The notes beneath the pieces are model-generated. The model was not told the DNA's origin. It ran no database searches and saw only the letters and a list, made by a program, of their open reading frames with translations. Below are positions 24,786 to 35,837 of a DNA stretch of 64,000 nt, one piece after another. The DNA is from Selaginella tamariscina (taxonomy: Eukaryota > Streptophyta > Lycopodiopsida > Selaginellales > Selaginellaceae). Numbering within the stretch: position 1 is the stretch's first letter; every line of letters starts with the position of its first letter. The stretch lies in contig PUQB01000498.1 of assembly GCA_003024785.1 (NCBI GenBank), positions 122,345 through 186,344 on the forward strand, in the 5' to 3' direction. The position numbers were made by a program, and so were the translations under genes.

Positions 24786-24985
24786 TGTTACGACCCGTAT
24801 AACGAATCAAAGAATATTCCCAGAAAGGTATAAGCTAGAATATTCCTAAAGAGCTATACCTAGATCTAAGAGAATTAAGGGCACACCTAATATTGGAAGC
24901 CTTTTGGAGAGAGGACTAGAGACAGCTCGGGGGAGGTGGGTGGTTTTTGTGAGGGTCTCTAGTTTGTACGTAGTGGTGCCTAACA
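24786..24985 (+). repeat. 3' LTR of the gag-less Ty3 element
   Basis: 200 bp, starting TGTTACGACCCG one base after the purine tract and ending GTGCCTAACA. It is followed directly by the CATAT target-site copy. Confidence 0.9.
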
Positions 24986-26082
24986 CATATATATTAATAA
25001 CACCATTTTGTGAATACACACACACGCGCACACACATATTTGTAAACACATATTGTACGTATAACATTGTATAAGACACTCACCCCAACATTAATGGAGC
25101 CAATTGCCCTCTCAGGGTCCTTGGCAGTGGCACCTGAAGATCATCTTCATGGGTCCATATTGTGTTAATGCAAATCTTCACATCATGAAATGTTCCATCT
25201 CTATACTCAAGTAGTACACCTGTCCCAAAAGTAGCTTCCCCATTTGTCCAGTAGTTGTCACGTCTCTTGCGGGCCTTAAATAGCATACTAAGGAACTCCA
25301 ATGCCCAAATAGTGTACTCACTGCGTGGCACATGCAACACTACCTCTGACTTCCCAAATTCATAGTTTCAACCCTCCTCATTCCTGTTAAACGTGCATGT
25401 AATGCCTTTATAAGACTATATACATGTATACATGTGTATCTATGCATGTGCATTAGCTATACATATATAATACCCATATTATATGTGTGTTCTTGAACAT
25501 TTGCCTTAGATGACCATCCATGTGAGAAAGGCTATATCCATATACATGTGTAATAGATATAATATATCTATTATGTATACATGTAAATATGTGTACATGC
25601 ATATGTATTGAGTGTGCGTATTAAATAATTAAATACCTGAAGCCAATTTCTTCGGCCACCTGTAATCCGATTGATCTTCGAGCTCACCAGTCACACTCAG
25701 TGGGAACAATATGATTATCAAACACAGGAAAGCGAAGATATTGCATTTGAGACATGAGAATACTTACTAATTGCTTTCTCTGGTTGCTACATTTAACAAC
25801 AATTGATTTTGACACTGGGAGAATTGAAGCCCACCTAAAATACACAAATTGTACATTGGAATGGTGCGACATGCCTCCTCCCGAATGATCTTTGTATTAA
25901 ACTTCATTATGTCATGTGCAATAGTGAAACCGCACTCCTACAAGAACAATGTTAAAGTTTATACATTTTAATGGATTTTCAATGTACATAATTTATAATA
26001 TGCATATAACATGTATTTACATGTTATGTGTAGATAGTTACAACTAGGAATATAGGGATTATATATAGTTTACATCTGTATT

Positions 26083-26512
26083 TGTCACGACCTGATACAG
26101 GATATAGGATAGAGAATACAGATTACAGAATATGCCTATAGGATATACCTACAAGATATGCCTGTAGGATATCCTACAGATACACTTACAGGATATTCCT
26201 ATAGGATATACTACAAGATATGCCTAGAGGATAAGGGTCACTATTTTTAACTCATGACCAGATTAGACTCATACCAGATTAGCTTGGAGTTGTGAATATA
26301 AAAAGTTCCCCTAATTGTGTACAATAGTTTACTATCAACACCAATCTTTCTACGATCAATTTGTCTTGTCTGCTCCTTACCTCCTGTTTTGTCTTGTTCT
26401 TTGTTCCTAGTTCCTGTCCTACTCCTGTCCTGCTCCTTGTCCTACTTCTAAGTTAATCTTCCTTGTTCTCAAAATCCTGCTCACTTCCTTATTTCTGGAT
26501 TGTGGCTTGACA
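26083..26512 (+). repeat. Solo LTR related to the chromovirus at 10-15 kb
   Basis: 430 bp from TGTCACGACCTG to GGCTTGACA, bracketed by a perfect 5-bp target-site duplication GTATT (26078-26082 and 26513-26517). It shares with the 14477-14986 LTR the tandem GGATAT(TCCT)ACA blocks, the promoter-like TATAAAAAG stretch and the CTTGTCCTGCTCCT-type 3' part. A solo LTR is the product of recombination between the two LTRs of a full copy. Confidence 0.9.
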
Positions 26513-27133
26513 GTATTTAAGAGAGACTGTAGAAAAATATACTAACCTTAAGTGCAAGTTATCCATTGAAAGAGCCTGCTCTCTTATTGGATTGAATCAT
26601 ATGACACTGTGTTGAGGTTATGAGCATGTCACTATGTATGTTCCATACGACAGCACCCCAGGCGGCAAAACCACCTCTGCCTGCAACAAAGAAGCTGGAA
26701 GTTAAGAAAATATCTGCATAGTAGAGGCAAAGAAACACAATATTTAGGATCTTCCGTGCTCCTCGAACAAATGCCATGTACAACCCTAGTACAACCCCGG
26801 CTTCCTTCCACTGAGATTCAGTCATCTCAAGGAATAAATATCCCCTAATCTGCTTATCATCAAGTAGTTTTTTAAACCTCTAGTCAGCTCCAAACTCTGT
26901 AGCAAGAAGGTGAAGAGTTGATTTGTGTTCCAAGACTTCTTTCATTAGTAGGAATGCACTTTGCCATTGCCAAAAGTTTAGACAAAGCAATACCTTGGAT
27001 GAAGAAGAAGAATAACTCATACACAATGACGAGGCATAAACACCGACATAGATTTCACACCTCCTACTCACACACTATTCACATTACCTTTGGGAAAAAA
27101 AATTTCCATAACTATCTTCACACGTGTTATTAA

Positions 27134-27413
27134 CTATTAACCATGTAAATATTATGAGTTCACAATTTCCACCACAAATTAATATTGTAAGATTTGATAA
27201 CTTTGAAAGTGATAATGTACATTAAAATATATGCATAAGAGAGCATATTTCATGGTTTATCCTAAATTATTGAATACACAATACACATGTAAGTAGTACA
27301 CAAACATACTACAAGTCTTTATAACTCACAAGCCATAAAATATATGCAAGGATATTTAAGCTTGTATGTGGATGTATTTTCAACATTCCCTAAAAGGTAA
27401 ATTTATAAAGATA

Positions 27414-27449
<36 letters not shown>

Positions 27450-28500
27450 CTTATGCATACATTCTTGGTGGCATTAACTTTCTTTAGTGTATATATTAGA
27501 TCTTTAGATGCAGGTATGAATGCTGATCCAATGGTTTGAAGCTTGTAGATCCAACGACCATAATGGACTAACATTATATCTGATGACTATCAGTAACTCA
27601 CGCTTGCAAATCCAACGACTTTGAAGTAAGCTTTACTTGCATACTTGTATGAATGCTTTACAAGGCATATGCATATAATAAATATAATATAATTGTTGGT
27701 TTGTCGCTTACTCAAACATCATTCTTTGTGGATTAAACTCATATAAAATCTATATATAATGTATATATGTATTTAGTATATAATGAGCATGTTTATGGAA
27801 AAAAGGTTAATACACATTGATATCCAAAATATAGGAGTCTATATATACTCAAGAAAAGGTAAATTAGCCGTAAACAGGGGTTAGGTTGAAGTAGAAAAGG
27901 GCGGAAGCATGGTGAGGGCGCCAGGGAGAAGGCAAGTGCAAGTTGGTATATGTAGGATAGAATCCAGCAGGTAAAGACTTGTCATCGCAAACAGTGGCAA
28001 GGCACATGGAAAATGAGCGCTTGCGGAAACTGTGGCCAAAGGGACAAGATAATCTCGGGCAACTCTTTCTCTCTCCACACACACATGAACATGTATTGGT
28101 CTCTCTCCTACTCTACATACACACACAAACGTATTCTACTCTCTCCACACACAGATGTGTTTGTATGTGTGTGTGTGGAGGACATAAAGGGAGAGAGAGA
28201 GAACGCATCTCCCTCAGACACAAAAAGGTATTTTAGCTCCCCACATACATGTAATTTACTCTTTCTCTCTCCATGCACACATAAAAATGTATTGGCCTCT
28301 TTCTACCTCTGCACACACACAAACACTTATTCTACTCTCCATACACACACACACACACAAAGCTCCCAAGTTAGACACACACATAATTGAAATCATGAGA
28401 TCAGTAAATATACACCGATATTCTCAAGAGAGAATAATATATAGACATTTACACACATATGTACTTGCTTATGTAAGGTTTTACTTTACAGATTTGGGCA
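27134..28500. other. Spacer with microsatellites, no gene recognised
   Basis: AT-rich DNA with a (TA)n run at about 27416-27444, then CACACA/CTCTCT-rich DNA at about 28060-28380. Open frames on both strands here (for example about 27864-28390) are largely microsatellite translations (THTHTH, LSLS) and show no conserved motif. Confidence 0.5.
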
Positions 28501-28579
28501 CCATGGTTTATTGGTGCTACAAATTGAGCGCATGTTTGTTGATCTCAATGCTATAAGCACCAATAAGAAACAGTTGGAG

Positions 28580-29030
28580 ATCACTTTGGCATGAGTATGA
28601 AGACCGGTATTTCTTTTCAGAAACTCTTCTTGTTAAGTTAATGAACAAGGATGGTTTATTGCCGAATGAGAGGAGACAAAATGCTTTAGCTCGAGCTATC
28701 ATAGATGAATATGTGGTTGGAAGACCAGACATAGGTTATGTCCTTGCTAAGAAAAAGAGATGCCATGTACTTATGGTCGTGCTCAAATAACAGTTTGTGG
28801 AAAGTTGCGTTACTGCAGAAGTGTAAAGGTGTGAGGAGGCCATTGTCCACCACAGAAATGGCGTACATGGGTCACACAAGTTGTCATAGATGGGGAGCTG
28901 GTTGGCATATAGTTTAGTAAGGTACTAATGAATGGCACCAATATGCAACAAGTGACCATGTATGTGTCTTAAATCCCACTCTAGGTGAAATGGATTGGGT
29001 GGCACTTTTAATTACGTGTTCGTGGTCTCA
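28580..29030 (+). pseudogene. Unrecognised coding-like remnant
   Basis: One frame reads RYFFSETLLVKLMNKDG, then LPNERRQNALARAIIDEY and GRPDIGYVLAKKKR (about 28605-28755) before a stop. Another frame, about 28929-29030, reads EWHQYATSDHVCVLNPTLGE and MDWVALLI. Composition is that of a protein rather than low-complexity DNA, but I recognise no family. It ends next to the start of the large LTR-type element and may be a transposon fragment. Confidence 0.3.
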
Positions 29031-29118
29031 ATAGTGGAGGGGATGAAGGTGTTCTTCTCTGGAGACTATCACCAATATAGTGTAATAGAGATGGGATGAG
29101 AGAGAGATCCAAGGACTG

Positions 29119-29812
29119 GGTCATAGTTTTACTATGACTCGACCCTTTACTTTGGACGTTGATTGTTGTTACCTACTGTACTATGTTGATGAACCCTAGA
29201 TAGTAGGAAACAGGCCCACTTAGTGCACTTGGGTATCTGGTGATGGTCCGGCTGGGTGTCATTAAGTATTGTAGAAACTCTAAGCAAGTTAGAACTTACC
29301 TTTTAGAAATCCACCCCAATTTGACGTCCCGAATGTAGATGAGTTCGACGTGTTAAGTAGGGTTAGGAACACCCCTAGGGTTGACCTAACCCTAGGGTTG
29401 CCCTAACCCACGCCCTAAAACCCCCACCCCCTTGGGTAGGGTTTAGGGGTAGGAGTAAGGGTGAGTTATAGGCTCAAATTGTTAATTTATGTAAGGGGCT
29501 AAAATTCAGTGCCAGCCCACTTACACATACAGGAAAAGAGGGGGGGGGATCCGTCACATAAATAAGGTAGAGTATACTAGGATAGCTCTTGGGTTCATAT
29601 TGAGTTCGTTGCCTCTTCTGCCGGTGCAAGCTTTAGCTTGTGCGTTAAAGTACAACCCTTGTTGTACCGCCCTAACTCCAGATGACAGGTACGTCCCACC
29701 TTTGGGGTAGCTTACCCTTAATGTTGATGAATCCATGCCTAGGAGGACTTGTCAGGATGCACGTTCCAGGAAGCAAAGGTTGAGGCTTGTCTCAGCCTCC
29801 TCCTCCATGTCA
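29119..29812 (+). repeat. Left direct repeat (LTR-like)
   Basis: It shares with 37412-38081 a series of blocks: TCATAGTTTT, TACTTTGGA, TTGTTACCTACT, CTTAGTGCACTT, GTGTTAAGTAGGGTTA, GTTGACCTAACCCTAGGG, GTGCCAGCCCACT, CACCTTTGGGGTAGCTTACC and CCTCCTCCTCCA. The terminal TG is GG here. Confidence 0.75.
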
Positions 29813-30703
29813 AGCTAGGTGTAGCACTCACAGCTAAGCAAGGCACATCATGTCCTTGTCCAACTGTGGGCGTGGGATCTTGTTGACAAGTTCATTTACC
29901 TGGTTCATAAGGGTTCATTGAGGGATTCTAGAGTTGGCATTTAGGAGCCACATTGTGGCACTTGGTACAACTCTTGCATTTAAGGGCTATGGCATGATAA
30001 CCCACATCGGGAAGGCAGTGTCACATGGAGATGTGACACGGGCTAAATGTTCACATGGTGCAACGCCTGAGGCACGCCCTTTGGGTTATGTCATGGGCTT
30101 GTCGCCAAGGGGTTGGGATACTTTAACAAACAGACATGCTTGTGCTTGCACTAGGGTGCTAAGCCTTGGGCATCTGCTCAAGGGAGGTTAGGTCTTATAA
30201 CTAGGTGTGCTTTGGCACACTTGGCTAGGGGAGTGTTCCCCTTGAAATTCAAGGGTTGAACAACCTAAACATGTTAGCAAGAGCCCTTTTGTGAGGCACT
30301 TGCAAGGTCATGTGCTTAGGGTTATTCAAAACCTAGCCTTAGGGAGTTTGCTTAGCAGAACACTCTTGTCCGCTTACGGCGCACACTTGTGTCCTCACTA
30401 AGTACTAGCCCTAAGTCTAGGGTATAACTTGGCCACTCAAACCTTTAGGGGTTAGTCGTGGTTCAGGGTACCCCTTGTCGCCCTAAAGGGTTGTACTTCC
30501 GGATGAGGTGATTCCTCAAGGAGTAAGTGACGATGCCTTAGCTTTATCACGGGGTATGTGTGGAACACACGTCTCCTTGATGGGGTTAGGGCATGATCCT
30601 GTCTAGGTCTTCTAGGGCAAGACCCTAAGTCAACTAGGGTTATCCCTCAAGGGTTTTGGGGGTAAACACTCTAGGGAGACTTAGGCTAAACCCTAAGTCT
30701 CCT

Positions 30704-33700
30704 CATGGGGAGTGCACTTAGTGTAAACTATTTTTCTAGGGTACGTGCACTCAAGGGGTTAAAAAACCTTGGTAAGATACGCGTACATATACGCTACTGG
30801 GTAGGATTTGTGTGTAAGATATTAAGTATACTTAGGGTTACTGTGGATCTTAGAGCAGGGGATCTACTGTTAGGGTGGGGCTAGACCGCATGGCTACAAA
30901 AGACATTGTGGTTTTCCTACAAGAGAATGGGAGCCAAAAGAAAATTGGAATGCTCAAGGTATTACCCACATTGACATTTAAGGAGTTACGGAAGGAAATA
31001 GAAGATGATTTGGAGGACATTCTTCCAAAGAAATGGGTGTTTATAAATGTAGCTGAAGGCATAGAAATTAGAAACAAACAAGAGGCAAAATGGGAATTTA
31101 CAGGGAAAGATGTTTGTATCAAAGCTATTCTTGAGAAACTTGAGAAGCCAAGTGATGATATAAACCCAATAGAAGATGAAGATGAAGATCACAATGAAAT
31201 TGAGCCCATCGTTGAGGTATGTTTCCATAAAATAATTTGAATTTTAAATAATTTATTTTTTCTTTTCTTAGGTTGAGCATATTGAGAATTCTTGGCCTAG
31301 AATGTGGAGCAAGAATGCTGGTGCTTTAGGAAAACGCTGGATTAGAGATGTTTTAGCAGCAAAGAGCAAGTTAGCATTGCAACAACGCATGGACAGGTTT
31401 GAGCCTGCAAGTAAGGATGTTAACGGTAAATGCAAGTTTTTCATATGGTGTGTAGAGTGCCAAAAGTTACTGGGATCTACTGAGGCAGAATCCACTCGAG
31501 ATACATTAAAGAATTTCATATCCTCACATCTCAAGTCAAAACAACATATGAAATGCTTGGCAAAGAGCTCAAGAACCAATGTTCCTATGTCTGATTGCAT
31601 GAACTCTTCTGAGGCATCTTCGAGTGAAATAAATAGGAAGTTGGTTGAAGACTCAATGAAAGAAGTGACAGATCTTTGTGAGCAATTACATTGTGAATTT
31701 GTTCTTTGGGAGAGCAGTGATTTTGAACGACTTGAGAAAGTGAAGATTCGGTGCACATCTGATAATAGCCTCATTTCATTATATCCATATAAAGGTAAAT
31801 TTTATTTTGTTTTATTATAAACATTATTTTTGATTTATTATAAATGTGTAATATGTTTATAATTTGCAGGTTCATGTGCAAACAATATCAAAGAACACAT
31901 TGTTAGTCGTATGCATGTCAATGCTGTTGTAAGAAAAGAGAATGAAAATAGTGGTCGGAGGGGAAAACGTAAAGCAGATCTTGCTTTAGTTGGTCAGCCT
32001 TCAAAACTGGTTTGTACTGATGGAAACCAGCGAGGCCTTAACCATTATTTTCCTATAATAAGTAAGTTTCTTTTAAAGTTTATATATGGCTACTACTTTA
32101 ATGTTAACTTGTTTATAAATTTATATGTAACTGCTATAACATTTTAATATTACAGGTGGTGTGCCCAATGTTGAGAGTGATTCAAGCAGTAAGTGATACG
32201 CTTCACTCACATTTACTTTCTATACATTATATCACTTGCTAGCTTGCTCAAATCATTGTACTGAATGATGAGACCTATAAATTATTTTAATTCTGCTTAA
32301 ATTTTAAAACAGCATTTTGTATGATGGCATGTAAATATCTATGTATGTATATATACATATGATTCTTATTTCTATATTTCAGGGTGTGAGTTAGTGAAGA
32401 ACCTATGCTGGGGTTATTGGCAAACTCATTATAGATATAATAAAAAGCTTGTGGATTTGAAGGGCTTCCTTCATGACAGCAAGAGCGGGTTGAATTGGTT
32501 TCCTGAGCCATATGTTGTAGACATAGTCACATATAGAGGACAAGAGGTGAAGATAGAAGGCACATTTCGGCACAAAAAATGCATTCGGATCTCAACAGGA
32601 GTGTTTGAAAACCTTCAATGTAGTTACTGTGTGAATATACCAAAGGAAAATGACTTTAGAATGCGGGTTTATAGGCATGAACTTGCAGTAACTTCAGGAA
32701 GACTTGGTCGAGGTAGCAGGACATCTGGAGAAGGAACTAGGCTTAGTTGGCTTTCAAGTCGAGAGTTATTGAACCAATGCAAGTTTGGTGCTAGTGAGCT
32801 TCGACGATACAAAAAGCTAGTGCTTTATCAAAGGATGCGGATTACTGCTCTTTCAATGACATCAAGAAATATTACAGATGCTTTGGGAGAGAACTTGTGT
32901 AGAGGTGATGTTCGCAAGTTTTGTAGGGATATAGTAGAGGCACATGATCATGGAAAATTTGAAGGTCTTCCAGCTCTATGGGCTTTCTTGACAGATATTG
33001 CTCAGAATATTAGGCGTCCAAACAGTGGTAAACGTTGGAGTGTAGAGACTAAGGATATGTTTGAGGCTGTGAGGATTTTTGGAGGTGCTCGGATGCACAA
33101 CTTTTTAGCTTTGAACTTTGGCAGTCTATCCATGGATACAACAAAAAGATCCATGCGTAAGACATTGCGATATGTTGTTGGTTTTAGTGAGGAGCTTTTT
33201 AGCCAGCTTGCCGATATTTACAGGGTCTACACTAAAAAGATTCATCTTATGGGAGGAGTTCCTGTTCAGATATCTGAAGATGAAACTCAAATTAAAAGAT
33301 GTGTCCGCTGGATTCCACATCAAGATGCATTGGTCGGTTTTTGTGGCAAGCTTGAAAATCATGTTTGCCAACCAGATTTTAAAGTGGTGGTAGGCAGTGG
33401 TGAAGAAGGCTTCAACACTATTACACATGTAAGTTGTTATTTTTGGTTTAATATAGTTTTTGTAATAAATTTACATATTTATGTGTAGGCTTTTGAGACA
33501 TGTCAGATGGCAAGCTATGCAAGAGTTCTCATGATTAATCCACTGGTGGAAAATGTGCCTCGCTTAACTTTGATGATTCAGTTGACATGCAACCGGTTTA
33601 CACATAGAGAGGTTCGACAACAATGGCAAATGCTAGAAGACATGTGGAAAACAAGATTGGAAGGTGCTCTTGGACCAGTGGTTGGACATGCCTCTGACGG

Positions 33701-35837
33701 AGATGGTCGACGTAGAAAAATCATGTTGGAGGACTATAGTAAGGTGAAAGCTAATCCATTCAAGGTTGATTGGAGTGGTTGGGTTTTTACAGCGACGCGG
33801 AGGCAGATGGTTGGGTAGAAGGCTTGCATGACCAAGATTTTCCACATAATGGAAAGAAATTAGTCAACCCTTTGGATTCTGCTGCTAAGAGATTGGTCAT
33901 TGGAGATTTCTTAGTGACGTTGAACCACATATGGCTGGTGCATGAAGTTTTCCCTCGACAAGAACATGAACTGCAAAAGGGTGATGTAGAGAGAAAGGAT
34001 AGACAAAATTGGGCTGCAGCACAACGTTTATGCTCACGTAAAGTTCAATGTTGTTTGCGAGCAGCTCGAGAACGTGAAGATTGTAAGCGAGAAGCCACAC
34101 AAGGCACAGAAGTGTATCTCTCTGCAGCATCTCTTTACTTTGACATTTTTCTTTCTCCAACAAAAAGTTTAGCAGAGCGAGTAAAAGCTGCAAGCACAGT
34201 CAGTTTCTTTTTCAGGTACTTTTAAAGTTCATAATTTTTTTCTTTATAATTTTAACTCTTTTAGTTAGACTTTGGCGCCTTTGGATTGTTCACTCTACCA
34301 ACCTTCAGTTGAAGGAAAACTTCATAAGTAATGAGGCCTTTTTGGATATCGAGATCTCTTGTCATTACGTTGTTCTCTTGATCAAGCTTTTCAGGGAAAA
34401 ACTTCCAGGAGTTCCAGTACCTCTTTGGCTATCAGGATCAGATTGCTGTGAAAATTTCTTCAGCAAAGTAGGAGGCATGGTGCGAAATGAGCGTGCGTAT
34501 GATGGTGTTGATTTACTTGACACAGCTGGATGTATGAACCGGTTGAGTGAGATCAAAAGTTCTGGTACGTTAAACTTTCCTATTGCACATAAGAAACAGG
34601 AAGCTATTTGGTCACATTTAGAGACAAAAGATAGTAATGTTGTTGTGGATTTAGCAAATTTCCAAGGTCTAGAAACAGATGATCAGCTAGTAGCAGTTCT
34701 CAAAGATGGATTGGCAGAGGCACAAAAAATGCTTGCAATAGTTGGAGTGTCAACTGATAAAGACTGGTGGGAATGTCCATGGGCCTTTGAAGACTTTTAC
34801 AAGACTAACTTTACAACTAGTTTACAAACTTTTATTGGTGATGAAGCAGATGATCCTGAGATGGAAAGTGAGCCAGCTATAACAAATCAAGACGAGGATG
34901 AGACTTTAGCATCGACATTGGAGTTAAGGCATACGTTTGATATGATGCTAGATCAAGAAGAGAAAACAGGACAAGTTCAAAAGGCTACACAATACGTTGA
35001 ACTTGATTCAAAGAAAATTGCTAAGAGCACTCTTGTTTCTCACCTCAACGGCAGTCCTTTCTTTTCAAAAGATAGGTTGACAAAAGTGAAAGCAAGTGTG
35101 TACGATAGTGGCCAAATGGAGAGGATTAAAACACAAACTTCAGTTTCATATGGTACAGATATTGCAGTGTTTTACGAGGGTAGGAACTGGTATATTGGGA
35201 GGATTTTAAAGATGTCTAGGAAAGCTGGGAACTCTTGGAGGGAGACTAGAGAGCTTGTGGATTTGAGTGATAGGCCATCATATCCAATCCGTCTCAATCT
35301 TCGATGGTATCAAAAGGATGAACAATCTGGAGAGTGGACATATGACTTAATAGATCATGCAACTTTTTACTTGACAATGTCATATCAATTGTCAACTTGA
35401 CGTTTCAACCACAAACTGGAAAATACACTTTGAACCATGATGATGCACAACAAGTTGAATTATTCTGCAGAAACTTTATTGATGACAAGAGATTAACTGG
35501 TAAGCTTCTTGGCCCATGTACATTTGACATGTAACTTTAACTTGTATAGTTCCACAAGTTGCTACCAATTCAACTGCTGGGAGAGCTCAAGGTAGAGGCA
35601 AAGGCAGAGGAATAGGACGCCGCGGACGTGGGAGAAGTAGAGGTGGATCTACTTAAAGGGTTATTTATTTCCCTTATTTATTTGGGTATTTTCACCCTTA
35701 GGAGTAAGATTTGTCTTGTGTAATTTTCTGGTATACTAAGGGTTTAAAGTAGAACTTTTATGGTATACTTAGGGATAAAAGCTACACCCCATGAACGTAC
35801 GTGTCCAGGATAAATTACACTAAGTGCACTCCCCGTG
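30704..35837 (+). mobile_element. P-like DNA transposon, nearly intact, 8-bp TSD
   Basis: Terminal inverted repeats of 23 bp with a single mismatch (30704-30726 and 35815-35837; outer end CAYGGGGAGTGCAC). They are flanked by a perfect 8-bp target-site duplication AGTCTCCT (30696-30703 and 35838-35845). Element length is 5134 bp. It carries one spliced gene whose product has the D, D, E layout of an RNase-H-fold transposase. An 8-bp duplication and ends beginning CA are typical of P and hAT superfamilies; the catalytic motif spacing looks closer to P-like elements. It is inserted in the interior of the large LTR-type element. Confidence 0.85.
30890..35656 (+). CDS. P-like DDE transposase (8 exons, two frame breaks)
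   Basis: Exons: 30890-31216, 31272-31794, 31870-32061, 32156-32188, 32383-33428, 33489-34215, 34269-35499 and 35550-35656, all with GT-AG introns of 50-194 bp. The start is ATG (MATKDIVVFLQ); the upstream in-frame GTG is not needed. Residues near 125-205 hold a C-x2-C..H-x5-H zinc-finger-like stretch (WCVECQ, SSHLKSKQH), expected to bind DNA. Catalytic-type motifs: SEDETQIKR with WIPHQDALVGFCG (33270-33350), HASDGDGRRRK (33690-33720), GLHDQDFPHNGKKL (33815) and SGSDCCENFFSKVGGM (34435-34480, the Glu). The C-terminus is basic Gly/Arg-rich (RGKGRGIGRRGRGR). One-base frame breaks at about 33795 and 35390 interrupt otherwise open exons. The superfamily assignment is by motif layout only. Confidence 0.7.

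Larger units (their letters stand above)
21237..24985 (+). mobile_element. Complete but gag-less Ty3/gypsy retrotransposon
   Basis: 5' LTR 21237-21433 and 3' LTR 24786-24985 (TGTTACGACCC to CTAACA), flanked by a 5-bp target-site duplication CATAT (21232-21236 and 24986-24990). A primer-binding site resembling the initiator-Met tRNA type (TGGTATCGAGGC) starts at 21436, and a purine tract GGGGGGAGA precedes the 3' LTR. Only about 250 bp separate the primer site from a protease remnant (VRVFVDSMSSDNFVS, about 21735-21790), so gag is essentially missing. Five tandem repeats replace the protease-RT linker. Integrase has lost most of its catalytic core. It is a defective element that would need proteins in trans. 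It was inserted into an intron of the minus-strand gene relic. Confidence 0.9.
18900..26940 (-). pseudogene. Unrecognised multi-exon gene relic, split by two retroelement insertions
   Basis: Exon-like pieces with matching splice signals lie on the minus strand. These include 26559-26825 (EMTESQWKEAG..); about 25684-25920; 25081-25372 (TNGEATFGTGVLLEYRDGTFHD..PLMLG, followed by donor GTGAGT); about 20036-20263 (IIWHAECLTTNTEHDQGFAEAG); then short exons at about 19980-19890 and 19830-19770 separated by a 53-bp intron; one at about 19720-19560; 19493-19380 (GGFIIADEVYLMNSKLGIVASG); and about 19290-19140 (LETLKDAMEEGAFVVASGW). Stops interrupt several. The EVYL..VASG and LKDAM..G..VA pieces recall the C-terminal part of plant Ptta/En/Spm-type transposases, a weak resemblance. 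The gag-less Ty3 element sits in the intron after PLMLG. Confidence 0.35.

Noticed and set aside
27864..28390. Overlapping open frames on both strands with Cys and His residues
   Set aside because: Mostly translations of CACACA and CTCTCT tracts. No consistent zinc-finger spacing and no splice context.
29934..30191. 85-codon open frame inside the large LTR-type element
   Set aside because: No motif and no continuation across neighbouring DNA. It is compatible with chance in the less AT-rich internal region.
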